Part shown: positions 1 to 10,895 of the stretch, piece after piece
Position numbering within the stretch: the stretch's first letter is position 1
Layout: each line of letters starts with the position of its first letter
Assembly: GCA_009767595.1 (NCBI GenBank)
Contig: VSDK01015162.1
Coordinates: forward strand, 520,114-584,113
Length of the DNA stretch: 64,000 bases
Source: Symbiodinium kawagutii
Lineage: Eukaryota; Sar; Dinophyceae; Suessiales; Symbiodiniaceae
Direction: 5' to 3'
Position numbers and translations under genes: made by a program
Notes under the pieces: model-generated
The model's database searches: none
Seen by the model: only the letters and a program-made list of their open reading frames with translations
Told to the model about the DNA's origin: nothing

Positions 1-109
1 GGCAACCTAGAGATACCTAGAGTATCGCAGAGTATGGTCCAGTGCTTAAACTGTGTTATCAGGTGATACAAGGACCTTCTGCATAGTTTTTCGTCGAGGA
101 CAAGCGAAA

Positions 110-301
110 ATGAGTGACAAAGCGACCAGAGAGTGCATCAAAGCAGCGAATGCCAGCGACTTTTCCTCGTCCAGTTTCAGTCCAGCCTCTCATGGTTTGG
201 AAGGCTCAATGACGCCGGCAGATCATGAGAGGAGAATTACCAGCTTCACAAAGCCGCACACCAAATATACCAAAATACTTGAAGTACTTCACTATTCATG
301 A
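110..301 (+). CDS. Candidate exon or short gene end, unidentified
   Basis: An open frame begins at an ATG with MSDKATRECIKAANASDF and runs to a TGA at 299-301. It is hydrophilic and Ser/Thr/Lys rich, and richer in GC than its flanks. I recognise no domain and no clear upstream splice acceptor. It could be a terminal exon of a gene starting left of the window, or a chance frame. Confidence 0.25.
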   Translation: MSDKATRECIKAANASDFSSSSFSPASHGLEGSMTPADHERRITSFTKPHTKYTKILEVLHYS

Positions 302-1640
302 CAAACACTATATAATGGCCATTCACCACACACACTTAGAACTCATGGTGTTTTATCAGTTAAAGGTTATAATTATAGTTAAAATCCTCCAGTAATCGAC
401 AGTAGAATCAAGAGATTCTTTTCCCTTTACAGTTTTTCCCCGGATGCCAAGAACTTCGAAAGCTCTCCGAAATGCCCTTTGCTTTGCTTTGGAATCGTCA
501 ACTTCTTGGGCAAAGAGTGAAGCTGGGAAAAGGACACATCTAGCTCCAGCACTGCGGCTACACAGAGTCACTGTATCTCACTTTATCGTTGAGGCCATCC
601 TCCTTGCCAAACAAGGTCAAAGGAGGTATTCCATGGTGTCCTCTTGGACATCTCAACACAACACTACACAATTCTCCCTACATAATTGGATTCTGAAACA
701 GCTGTTTGCCAGCTGCATGATAGTTGAGCTTTTGTAAAGCACTGTGGTAAAGGTGTCAGCAGAGACAATACATAGACAATCCCAATCTCAAAACTGGATT
801 GGCGACTGGACTAAAGTGGTTTGCATAGACAAGCAAATAAGGCTGATTCCCAAAGTTGCGAGGCCCGCTGCATCATCCACGGAGCTAGTAGTGTCGAGCA
901 ACATATATCAGTTGGCATCACAGGCCACATGCGAGAGGTACAGTAAGGAGCAATAGAAAAACAGAATCCCACATGTTGGGCATTGATGGGCATTGGGTGT
1001 TGTCGTATTTCCAAATGGGTTTGGCAAAGTTCGAAATTTGATGAAATTTGGACATGTTTGCTGGGCCGCGGAGCATAGTCACATATATAGTCACTGTATG
1101 TCACTGTCCCGTGAATTTTGCATTGCAAAGCAATCTGAAATTCAGAGGATCATATCATTGCCATAGCATTGTGATGCATTGTGTCATAAAATCATGATGT
1201 CATTGTCTTATTTTGATTCTTCGAGCTCTCTAGGCTCAAGTCGAAACGCCTGAAGCACCGCTTTTCTCGATTTCTCAATGGGAGAAGCTTGTCAAAATTT
1301 GTCAAGGCGATAGATGTCCTCTTTGGATGTCCTTCTTTGGTCGAAAACAACAGGAAAGGGCCTAGCTAGGGCGCAACAACGCACGGCACTTTCGCAGTCC
1401 ACTCAATGGCACAGGCAACAAGAGCTGCCTATTTGACCAACACAACTCCTTCTGGTGGCCGAAGAACACATAAAATCCTTTATTGTGAGGAACCCATGAT
1501 TCGAATATGAGGATGCAGAATGATTTTCCGAATGATACAGATGTTTTGATCAAGATATTGAGGGTCCATTGCATTCACTTTCACTTTCACTTTTAAGTTG
1601 GGGAATTGCACTGTGTTTTCTGTGTTTGATTGTGTCTTAC
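302..1640. other. Stretch without a recognisable gene
   Basis: Open frames occur on both strands (for example 356-571 on the minus strand and 1219-1371 on the plus strand) and some have protein-like composition. None has paired splice sites or a family resemblance. The stretch probably contains the promoter and 5' leader of the hydrolase gene that follows. Confidence 0.4.
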
Positions 1641-1656
1641 TGTGTTTCGTACCTGG

Positions 1657-3297
1657 TGGGAAACCCAAAAGGAGGAAATTGAGCTGGGACTGATATCGGC
1701 TGAGGACGTATGCGCTACTGCGGAGTTGTGCCACACACATAAGCCGGAGGTGACCGTGTTCTATGAGCCAGAAACCCACACTGTATGCTCTGTGGTGAGA
1801 GACCCCAACAGCTACAGAGTGGCCGTGGTCGATTCAGTCATGGGATTTGACTTTTCTTCTGGCAATACCAACACTGCGCATGCTGACCAAGTGATTGAGT
1901 GGATTCAGTCTCAGAACCTGGAAGTGCAATGGATCCTCGAGACCCACGCGCATGCAGATCACCTTTCAGCAGCACCCTATATCCAGAGCAAGCTGGGAGG
2001 GAAGATTGCCATTGGCGAAAACATTCGCCTCGTTCAGGATATGTTTGCAGGAGTTTTCAATCTTGGTCCAAACTTCCCAAAGGATGGATCTCAGTTCGAC
2101 AAGCTCTTTGCAGATGGCGAGACCTTTCAAATCGGTGAGCTGAATGCCAGTGTAATCTACACTCCAGGTCACACACCAGCTTGCGTATGTTCCTTTGTTT
2201 TGCCTCTGGCAAGTTTTTTTCAGGGCAATATTGATTACAATCGTTTATAACCACACACCTTGCAATCGCTTGCAACTGTTCTATAATGTTTTGCATTGTC
2301 CTTGGTTTGACCATCATAAGAATCTCGTGAGTGCTGGTCAGCAAGGTTTTCAGTTCGAGTGAGAGGCTCCAGTCGGAGGGTTTTGTGTTTTTCCTTTTGT
2401 CTATTTCTCTCTCTCTCTCTCTCTCGGGTATGGCGAAAGGTTTGTGTTCCTCTTCAGATCTCTTGTTTCTGTGGAGAAAAAGTGGCTCCTGGCACTGTAG
2501 GCTATCTGATTGGCGATGCCCTTTTCACTGGCGACACCCTTTTCATGCCGGACTATGGTACAGCCCGCTGTGACTTTCCAGGTGGGTCTTCCAAGATGCT
2601 CTATGAATCCATCCAAAGGACGGGCAATGTTGGTTCGGAAGATTTCGGAAGGCAACCTTCTCTTTTGAAGTTTCCAACCTTGAAATTATTTTCGAATTAT
2701 TTGCTGCTTCAAATTGTGCATAGTTTGTCGCACAGATTCACAGTCCAATAAACTATAAACTGGATTGATGATAGATATGATGACAGAGCAATCTCCCATA
2801 AAATACCCTCTGGAAATCGATTGGCTGACTTGTCCAGGAAGGCGGTCCGCCTCTCATCATATTCCGTCATGTATACTCGGTAAGGAGTCGAAAGCTGCAT
2901 GCTGCTTGCATTGATATTTCGATTACTTTAACATACTTTAACTGTGATTGTCCCGCCAGATGGGCTCCCTCGGAGGATCATGATGCTTCCAGACGAGACT
3001 CGAGTCTTTGTTGGCCATGACTATCTTCCCAAAGATGGCAGACAAGAGTTTGCTTGGGAGACCACGATCGGTGATGAAAAGAGGAGCAACATCCACATTG
3101 GTGGTGGAAAGTCTGAGGAGGAATTTTGTCACATGCGTGACAGTCGTGATGCGCAATTGGCAATCCCGAAGCTGATTGTTCCCTCCGTCCAGGTTAATAT
3201 TCGGGCTGGACGATTTCCTGAGCCAGATGAACATGGCAATGTGGCGTTGTCATTGCCTATCAATAAGCTAAGCAACAGGGGTACTCTGAATCCATGA
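1657..3297 (+). CDS. Metallo-beta-lactamase-fold hydrolase (ETHE1/glyoxalase II-like), three exons
   Basis: This encodes a metal-dependent MBL-fold hydrolase; relatives act on thioesters or persulfides. Exon 1 (about 1657-2184) covers the family N-terminus (KPEVTVFYEPETHT) and the metal motif ETHAHADHL (HxHxDH), then TPGHTPAC with the next metal histidine. Exon 2 (from about 2458-2520 to 2618) carries GDALFTGDTLFMPDYGTARC with the bridging Asp, then DFPGG. Exon 3 (2976-3297) carries RVFVGHDYLP and the usual C-terminal stretch VNIRAGRFPEPDEHG ending near LPINKL, where relatives end; TGA is at 3295-3297. Intron 2 (2619-2975) starts with GACGGG and ends in AG; only this boundary restores SIQR-IMMLPDETR. 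The exon 1/2 junction is unresolved: GTATGT at 2185 is a good donor, but the fitting acceptor is unclear. The start codon is uncertain; an upstream exon could add a targeting peptide. Its substrate cannot be told from sequence. Confidence 0.93.
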
Positions 3298-4360
3298 GAT
3301 TTTCGTGCCCTTGCGAATTTCAATTGTTTTCCCTTTGATACCGACAGGAACCTACTTGCTTCGCCTTGTGAGAAATATCGGTGTCGGAGAGTATCAGAAG
3401 CTTTCTTTTCAACCAACTTCTTGCTTAGTCAGATCAGTTGGAGGTGAGCGCAAAAGCGCCTTCCAAATGGAAGTGTCGGGGCAAAAGATTCCTGCAGATC
3501 AGCTTGCGCCGTGGGATCTTGCAGCCGGTTTTCATCGTTTTTCCACGCTAAATGACCTCAAGTAATGTTGAATCGTAAAGGCATGTTTGGTAAGTGTGCT
3601 CTTTTGTTAAGCACGATTTCTGGGTAACAGGGATTAGATCGCAATTTGGTGGTGGGCTCTCGTTTGGACGTTGAAGGTAACAAGATAACACATTGGCATA
3701 GAATATTGGAACAATCATGGCACATGTACCTGTAGCGACTGCAAACACAGGAGTCAGCAGAGCAGACTGTTCATTATATTTTCTTGTTGTAGAAAGACTT
3801 GCTGAACAGAGTGAAGTCTATACTGCTTTGCTATTTGCAATTGGTTTGCTTAGATTGGCTTGTATGTTGGTGAATGCTGATCGCAATTGTTCTTGGCTTC
3901 ATGAAGTCCAAAGCAGCGGACTTGACGCCAAAGGTTGGAGCTTGACCTGCAACCAAGTGGTCACAAAGACTGTGACAATTCCTTTGCAGAAAGCAAGCCT
4001 TAAAATATCTCTGATGGTATGATTTAATTGGTCGTATATAATTGAATATAATTCATATGGATAGAATGTCGACCGTAGTATGTACTAGTGTGATTCGTGA
4101 TATGATACAACAAGGAACATTACTTCAATATACTTCAATAGCACTGGTGGTAGCAATAAGATGCAAGTGTTTGCAAACAACTCATTGCTTCTTTTGGGGT
4201 CATGAATGTAGATTCACTTAGATCAACAGGTATTCATTTTTCCGACTTCTTGTTTTCACACCGGCATTGAACATCTCACTGAAATATTCCATTTAACCGG
4301 GATATAGCTTTTCGTTTTGCAATGTCGGCTGAGTGGCATGATCAAGAGTGCTTATCTCAG

Positions 4361-6023
4361 TGGAGAAAGAAGGCTCCTCACTGACCATTGCAACTTCTGG
4401 AAGGCAACACCGGGCTTGTGTCACCGGCTTCAAGTTTAATAGCGCCCGGTAGGACAGCACAGTTTCGAAGATGTTAGGTGCTAAGAATCATTGTCCGCTA
4501 TATGATTGCAAGACCTATACATTTTGAGATCAGAACGCATTTGAGTGTAGGAATTTGGAACCTATATTTTCCGATATGTTCGAACAAGAAACGGCATATA
4601 AGCCATTCTGAATTGCAATCATTGGCCCACACAAGGGCAGGCTTGAGATGAATGGACTTACCTCAATGAATGCAAAGCTTTGTGACAGCATGGTGACTGC
4701 GATTTTTCTCAGGCTTTGCCGCCTTTTGATATCATTGAGCTCAGCAGAAAGGCACACGATGACATAGCAGATGGTGGTAGGAAAGCACTTATTAAGACTT
4801 GTTGAGTCTCCGATGAATTGCAGATGCCGAGGCCAAGGTTGAGTTCTTTGAGAGATGTATATAGTTGGGTTTTCGGTGATTGGACCAGAGGCTATGATAC
4901 TCAGACTTTTCTCATGTCTCCCCAACATGATGATACATGAAGCTCATCTAATATTTAGATGCAGACCTAGATACATTTAGATCACTTAAGTCTCACATTG
5001 TGGCTCTTGAGACATGACAAAGCACCCAGATTTGCGCGTCCAAAGAGCTGTTTTCGAGGCAAGAACGACAGACTGCAGAGCTTGCCTTGGAAGGCTTCAG
5101 TGAAGTCCAGTTGTTTTTTTTGTTAGGTTGACACATTTTTTTTACTCGTTGTCCACTACACATCAAGACACATCAACGCCTCGTCATGCTGGGAAAGAGA
5201 ATGAAAAGCCTTCCAGGATCCATTACATTCACATGTTTCACTTGAATATTTTCCAGGGTCTTGTCGTCTGTACTTTTTGCCAGCGTGCAGGTGTCAAATG
5301 CTCTTCCGGGTTCCCAGCTAGGCATAGCGGCACAGCATCACGTTGAAAAACTGTAGTGAATTGCGTTTCTTTTGCGCATTTGACATCAGTTCGAGCTGGA
5401 ACTATGACCTCAATTCTTATCATAGAAATCACGTATCATTTCATTCTCAAGAGTCGAAACCGGGTTTCCCCTTAGCCACTTTGGCATGCTGGTCGATAGT
5501 CCAATGGCTCGTGATGTGTCTCAGATTCTACCCGTTTTCAGTCCTTGATTCTTTGCAGACCAGTGTTGGTGATGCAGACTGGAGGCTAAGTAGTTTTGGT
5601 GCTTGCGGGCCGAGCAGTCAGGACATCCGCAACTTCCCAAAGGATGAACGATGTGTTTTTCCGTGCTCCATTTATTCTTTGCGACAATCTTTCATGCTTT
5701 AATTGTAAAGATGGAGGGCACACAATCACAACGTGGTTTTCGCAGTCTTGGAGACGTGCTATCACAAGTCATAGTTTACTCGATTCTAAGTGATTAGATG
5801 TATCATTTTAGATGGTTTCTTTATTATGTGCATTTATGTGCTATATACTATGTTTGGTCAATAAAATTTAATTGCTCGCTGTATATGCGCAATTCATTGA
5901 TGTAGCACAAAGCAGGTATTTAATTACAGCCTTTATCTTTGTTGACGTTCTGCAGACCAGGCTGTCAACACAGCTTCTGCCAAGTCGAGTATTGTAACAT
6001 TGCCTGAGCCCGGGATCATCTAG
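4361..6023 (+). CDS. Exon chain, unidentified protein
   Basis: A run of small candidate exons lies downstream of the hydrolase: 4361-4440, 4713-4775 (ALPPFDIIELSRKAHDDIAD, after TTTCTCAG), about 4824-4926, 5031-5105 (SKELFSRQERQTAELALEGF), 5257-5356 (after TTTTCCAG, contains ALPGSQLGIAAQHHVEKL) and a terminal exon 5956-6023 (after TTCTGCAG, DQAVNTASAKSSIVTLPEPG, stop TAG). The terminal exon and 4713-4775 are the best supported. Phases between exons were not all checked, so this may be more than one gene. An open frame at 3350-3565 may be an earlier exon. Confidence 0.35.
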
Positions 6024-6446
6024 GTCGAGGTGTAATCACGAGGTATATTATGCAACCAATGCAGCAAAATACACGTTGAGATGTTCCAAGTCTACGCAGT
6101 AAATCGTTGGAGGATGTGCTGCCTTTGCGAAAATTAGCTCTGACGATTTTGTGCCCCGGCTGAAGATTCGTACGATTTGCGAGGAACAATACACTTTGAT
6201 GCTTTAGTTCGTGAACTGTTTTCCTTGTGCCAGGCTGCTTTTCGATCCTATTGCAAGCACAACTAATGGGTTTTTTGTACTTGATTCATCTTGATTCTTA
6301 AGTCTTGTGATTGTGGACTGTTCTTTCAACTCGGAGGGAGGAAAACATGAGAGAGAGAGAGAGATCAGATAGCCACCAAATGATACCGCAATTGTCAGCA
6401 ATCAATACATTTCAGAGGATGATGGTGCAGGGTTTGACCAGAAGGA

Positions 6447-6593
6447 ATGAGATTCGCTGCTGAGTCAAGGCGACAGATGACACAAAAAAGCTGGTCACAG
6501 ATAACTCAAGCAGACCAATCAGCATGTCGCGAGGCGTGCTGGAGGATCATTGCTGTGTCGATGACAGCACTATGTACTTCATCCTACTTCTGA
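6447..6593 (+). CDS. Small open frame, unidentified
   Basis: ATG at 6447 opens a 48-codon frame (MRFAAESRRQMTQKSWSQ) ending in TGA at 6591-6593. It is basic and polar, with no recognised domain. It may be an exon of the chain that continues to 9.4 kb, or chance. Confidence 0.25.
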   Translation: MRFAAESRRQMTQKSWSQITQADQSACREACWRIIAVSMTALCTSSYF

Positions 6594-7163
6594 CCAACCT
6601 GAAGACAAATCTCATTAATTTCGACAACGCGATTGAAAAATTAGATTTTCTTGATGCGATGAAGTGCCTGTGCGTACTTGTGTGCAGTTTTGCCTCGAGC
6701 AATCCGAGCATTTCAGCAGTGCCTAGAACATCTCGGACCACTTCTCTGCAAGGATTTTACCGTGGAGCGCCACGACAAAGTCCTGTCAGCCACTGTCACG
6801 CTTTCAGAAAATTAGGCAACATAGTAAATTACTTGCTGATTTTAAAAAAAGCAATGAATTACATAATTGAATGAATTTGCACTGAATGTATGGTAAAGCA
6901 TGCTCAAATATAATATATGATATTCACTAAGCTTTACAGTAGATCAAACTCATTATGATCAAATCCGTTGAGAGGCTTTGCTGAAGGGCCTGAGCGAGCC
7001 AAGCTCGAGTCTTCAAGGCGAGGTAAAAAAACAAACCCTGAATCCATTTTCAAAGGCAGACCTGTGGAAAACTGGTGCTGGGATTTGATTATGTTTGATC
7101 GCGAAATATTGCCAATTTCTCGTGAAATCAGCAAAAGATCCGGTATGCCACAGAATCATCCAG

Positions 7164-7224
7164 AATATTCATTGACTCGTTTGTTGGTGCTTTCTTTGGC
7201 GCTTTCTTGTTTGCAGCCATGGTG
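7164..7224 (+). CDS. Candidate exon with a membrane helix
   Basis: After ATCCAG, a short frame reads IFIDSFVGAFFGAFLFAAMV, which looks like a glycine-zipper transmembrane helix, and ends at a possible GTTTGA donor. Flanking frames are closed by stops. It is too short to identify. Confidence 0.25.
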
Positions 7225-7539
7225 GTTTGATTCTTGTGTGCCTGGGGCTGGGTTCAGGTCTGCTGTTTGTTTCCATTGCCAACGTGAGATCCGCTGGTGC
7301 TTGGCCAGCCGAAAACCCAGGCTGCCCAGGCTCTGTTGGAAGCGACTCATCACAGCTGTCATCTTCATCGAGATCTCAGCACCTGCGAATGTTTGTGTCC
7401 GATAGAGGAAACAAATGTGAAGGGTGTAGTGACTCAGTGGTTCACTTGTCCACATCGGTGTTCTAATTTGGCTGCTCTTGTCGGCGCTATGCAACTGCCC
7501 GCTTTTGCAGGGTGCCGACTAACCCTCTTTGATCCGTGG

Positions 7540-7771
7540 AAACATGATGGAACATGATGAAACAGCAGTGCGAGTTGAAATGACAGAATCACAAAGCGCT
7601 CAGGACTTGGATCAGCGTTTGATGAACGGACTTAGACCCACTTGCAGCAGCTCAGAGGCGAGAGTGGGCCTTCCAACATTGCGTCTTCCAACCATTGCTC
7701 GAAAGGAAGAGAAGACTTGGCAAGCCTATCACCACAGCTTGAAGGAAGAAGCGAAGCTAACAACACGAGGT
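7540..7771 (+). CDS. Candidate exon, unidentified
   Basis: A hydrophilic frame with a charged end (ARKEEKTWQAYHHSLKEE) closes near a possible GTTTCT donor at 7772. An antisense frame of 202 codons (7632-8240) overlaps it. I prefer the plus strand because supported genes here all run that way, but this is weak evidence. Confidence 0.3.
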
Positions 7772-7818
7772 TTCTGCAGTTCGTAAAGAGAGGGAAGAAA
7801 TCTTGAGAGAGTTTAGAG

Positions 7819-7989
7819 ATGTTTAGAGCGTTCAGAGACCTGAAGAGTTTCGGAATTGCCAACCTCCATATGCTGGAGACTCTCGGAGTTGGCCTTGCAG
7901 GCTGTTGCTTGCGTCGAGTGTTGCAACCTGAGCAAGATTGTTCGTCACGTCGGAAAGTTTCGGTTGATATATTTGATAATACTTCTTGA
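7819..7989 (+). CDS. Small open frame, unidentified
   Basis: A 56-codon frame from ATG at 7819 to TGA at 7987-7989, beginning MFRAFRDLKSFGIANLHM and followed by an Ala/Gly/Cys stretch (GVGLAGCC) and Arg-rich residues. It could be a short protein or an exon with intron read-through at its end. No family recognised. Confidence 0.3.
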   Translation: MFRAFRDLKSFGIANLHMLETLGVGLAGCCLRRVLQPEQDCSSRRKVSVDIFDNTS

Positions 7990-8487
7990 TATTGCTGTAC
8001 CTGATATTGTTGAAAAAACATGTGTTCCTTTCGAATGGAAGGATAGAAAAAAACAGTGTTGAAGCGAAGGCATTGTGGCACTCCTTGACGAAGGCAACTT
8101 GGATGCTGGGCTCCCAGGAATTCCAAGTGCCTTTTTCTTGCCTCGTCTTGCCTAATCTTGCCTTCTTTCAGGGAAGTTTTCTCATGTTTTCTCAACTTGT
8201 TTGATCGTCTAAGTATGTCTAACTTGTCAGGGTGCCGCATGTTGGAAGGTAGGTTGCGCAGGAGTCCCGATGCGATGGCGTCATGTCGTCATAGCAAGGC
8301 GTCGAATTTATGGATAATGATGGATATGATATGATATGATACAGTGATTAATGTAGTCTTCTGTAGTACAGCATGAACACAGTAATATCATACCGTAGTC
8401 TACAATATCAAATTATCTCTCATATTATACATGATATATATATATCGATCTATCTTCTTCTTGAGTCTACTGTCTTCGCACTTTCAG

Positions 8488-8611
8488 ATCTCACGGTGAG
8501 CCCATTCTCCGGAACGAAGTGACCGTAGCTATTATTAGAGCCACCTTGACTTGCAAAGTCTTTCCGCAGCCAACATGTGCTGAGGTTGTCAAGTCGTTGA
8601 GCCAACTTCAG
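8488..8611 (+). CDS. Exon with probable GC donor, unidentified
   Basis: The frame SHGEPILRNEVTVAIIRATL continues to SLSQLQ. It follows CTTTCAG and stops at CAG followed by GCAAGT, the classical form of a GC-AG donor, at a codon boundary. The frame stays open to a TAG at 8669, so the donor is not proven. A second candidate exon lies at about 8690-8877 (contains ARTHARIGSPSSTGSFRGWD). Product unknown. Confidence 0.4.
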
Positions 8612-9247
8612 GCAAGTTGTTGTGAGAATTCACGGGCAGCAGCAGCCACAGCAGAGGGTTTCCAATCATAGATTCATTGCGTTAGAATGCTGTAGATCTG
8701 GTATATGTGCGAAAGGGGACATGGCGAGTTCAGCCAATGGCTTTCGCATTTACAATTTCTGAAACCATGGCGCGCACGCATGCTCGCATAGGCTCCCCTT
8801 CTTCAACTGGTAGCTTCCGAGGCTGGGATCCCAGAACTGCAATGGTTGTTTTGTTATTGCATTTGCTCTTTATTGACTGAAATATGATATGATACAATAT
8901 GTGTCTCTATATATCTGTTGATTTAGGATGATGTAGGGTTTTATCATTGATAGTTTTGTTTTGTCCAAACTTTTTGTACAAACAGGATCTTAGAGTAGAG
9001 TTGAATAAAATGTCTGGAAGGTGCACTCATGTCAGATCGCGAAGCACTGAAGGGTTTTGCAAGACTTTGCATTTGATTTCTGCGGCTTCCAGGTATCCCC
9101 TGAGCTCCGCAGAAGCTGCGTTCCGATCTCAGAAATTGATCAGACGACCATCAGCTGAAAAACCACATGACCGTTTTAGACGAGTTCTTCAAATTTCTTC
9201 AATCCCTTTCAATCCTTTTGAGTTCTCCCTGTCACACCTAACAACAG

Positions 9248-9386
9248 AATTTGTGTACTTCCTGCTGATTTTGAGCAATTGGAAGCTGACCAGTTCAACT
9301 TCCTAGTGAGGGATTGCAACTTCTACAAAATTGTTGACGTCCAGACACACCTTGATGGCAATAGAGACGACATGAATCATCCTTAG
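9248..9386 (+). CDS. Terminal exon resembling the end of a BTB/T1 (KCTD) domain
   Basis: After ACAACAG the frame reads CVLPADFEQLEADQFNFLV, then RDCNFYKIVD, ending in TAG at 9384-9386. The pattern LPxDFxxLE followed by about ten residues and xxxFYxI is the conserved tail of the potassium-channel tetramerisation (T1/BTB) fold used by KCTD adaptors. Just upstream, about 9160-9200, HDRFRRVLQ resembles the preceding T1 helix (RDPxxFRRVLxFLR), but the junction is unclear because the intervening bases lack a good donor. Family relatives form oligomers and often recruit cullin-3 ligases; that role is inference here. Confidence 0.45.
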
Positions 9387-9461
9387 TCATCCTTCAAAGC
9401 AGCTGTTTCCAGCTTTGTTTGTTACCGCTCTGTTTATGGATCTGGGGTATCCATACCATGC

Positions 9462-9720
9462 CTATTGACGCGAACCCAGAATGCACCTCCATTGACCAAC
9501 GAAAACTGCGCAGACATACTTTTGGCCAATAAGAAAGTTGTCAGAGAGCGAGTTACCACGTGCCACACCTCCTGCCGCCTGCCATTCTAGTTGGATAACA
9601 CCGCAGGTCAGAGGAGTCTGACTTTGCATGAGCCAAACTTCAATACTTCCCAGTCTCATCACTTGCATTTCTGTCGAAGCAGTTCCAAGTGACACTTGTT
9701 GCCAAGTGCCCGAACAGCAG
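9462..9720. other. Stretch open on both strands, strand undecided
   Basis: The minus strand has a 77-codon frame (9462-9695). The plus strand has a shorter one after ACCCAG (contains ENCADILLANKKVVRERV) ending in TAG. Either could be an exon; sequence alone does not decide. Confidence 0.25.
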
Positions 9721-9911
9721 TTGGAATTGATGTATCATGTTTTACTGAAATATTTTTACTGAAATATTTAAGTTCCAGATGAACCATGATGAACCATGAG
9801 CCTTTTTACAGTCAGAACAGTGGAAGTTTCAGTGAGAAACCATGAGAGTCCCAGGTTCGAGCTCATGTCTCCAGCCGTCAACTGAGCCCGTTCTTGGACT
9901 CCATCAACTGA

Positions 9912-10121
9912 GCCCGTTACAGAGATGGAGTCCACAGAATTCCCACAGAGTTTTTACTCACTTCCAGTCAGACAACCCATTGCCCCGGCCATTGCAAGCT
10001 TGTAGAGCTCAAGGACCCGACCAAACAAATCCACGGGGAAAAGATTTGGAAAAGACCACGTTGTGCAAGACATAAAATGTCCGGATACAACGTGAGAAGA
10101 GCGCATCGGACAATCATGTAG
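9912..10121 (+). CDS. Candidate exon, basic, unidentified
   Basis: A 69-codon stop-free run ends in TAG at 10119-10121. Its second half is lysine rich (KLVELKDPTKQIHGEKIWKR). A direct repeat of AACTGAGCCCGTT lies at its start. No ATG opens it, so it would be an internal or terminal exon. Confidence 0.35.
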   Translation, partial: ARYRDGVHRIPTEFLLTSSQTTHCPGHCKLVELKDPTKQIHGEKIWKRPRCARHKMSGYNVRRAHRTIM

Positions 10122-10272
10122 CAGTGCGTAGGAGTGCTCTCATGCACGGTCACACCTCCAGCACGCACTTGAAGGGCAAAGAACAAAAAGGCAACTACAA
10201 AAAGAAAAACATCTATGTTTTCAAAAAGTTGAAGTTCAGGTTGATACAGTCACTCTGTGTTTTTGAGGTGCA

Positions 10273-10345
10273 GAAGCAGATACTTGAAGTCATTGTCGAT
10301 ATGGTGGATTCCCTGATGGACTTGTCCATTTCCACTGCCAAATAG
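10273..10345 (+). CDS. Probable terminal exon
   Basis: After GAGGTGCAG the frame reads KQILEVIVDMVDSLMDLSIS and stops at TAG 10343-10345. The amphipathic Leu/Val/Ile pattern fits a C-terminal helix. The acceptor is reasonable but the upstream exon is not fixed. Confidence 0.4.
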
Positions 10346-10392
10346 GGCCAATTGGATTGAACATATCTCATATCTCAAACATTCTAAAACAG

Positions 10393-10692
10393 TTATTTAT
10401 GTTCCATAGTCGATGCTCTCGGTAACTGCAAGAGACTACACACTGACTTGACAAATACAGAGGTGAAATGAGGACATTTGATTAGCTGCTGCCTGACCGG
10501 TGCCATGAATCTCCGGGGCAGCATTCTTGTGCCACTGGTGTTGGCAACTGCGTGTTGGAGACTTCGGCCGCACTTTGACACGCTGTAGATTCGTGAAAAG
10601 TTTCTGTACACAAATTCTTCCAACGCATGGACTAGGACAGGAATGTCAAAGGCAACATGATTCATGGATGTCATTTGGATGTCCATATTCAT
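10393..10692 (-). CDS. Minus-strand open frame, unidentified
   Basis: A 99-codon frame beginning MNMDIQMTSMNHVAFDIPVL has protein-like composition. The plus strand here has a short signal-like frame (MNLRGSILVPLVLATACW). Neither has splice support; listed because it is one of few minus-strand candidates. Confidence 0.2.
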   Translation of the reverse strand: MNMDIQMTSMNHVAFDIPVLVHALEEFVYRNFSRIYSVSKCGRSLQHAVANTSGTRMLPRRFMAPVRQQLIKCPHFTSVFVKSVCSLLQLPRASTMEHK

Positions 10693-10895
10693 AGCTATAC
10701 AGTCTGACGCAATGTGGTTTGGACGCTATTGGATTGTTTTCCTGATCTCTTTTTGGATCTTTGAGTAGGTGGAGTCCAGAGGCGGCTTCAATTTCTTTTT
10801 GATTCAGTAATACCGTCCGGATTTTTTAAGCCGAAGTAGTCCTGATGTTTGCTCAGGCACGCCGCGTGGAACTTTAGTAGCGTCTCTTTACGCAG

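Noticed and set aside
2331-2751. Frames with Ser/Leu runs near 2400
   Set aside because: They come from a CT microsatellite (about 2405-2425) in the hydrolase intron; only the right part is exon 2.
4530-4928. 132-codon minus-strand open frame
   Set aside because: The plus strand over the same bases holds an exon with acceptor and coherent sequence (4713-4775); the minus frame shows no splice logic.
7632-8240. 202-codon minus-strand open frame
   Set aside because: Composition is uneven, it has no family resemblance, and it covers two better plus-strand candidates. A run of this length is expected about once by chance in 64 kb.
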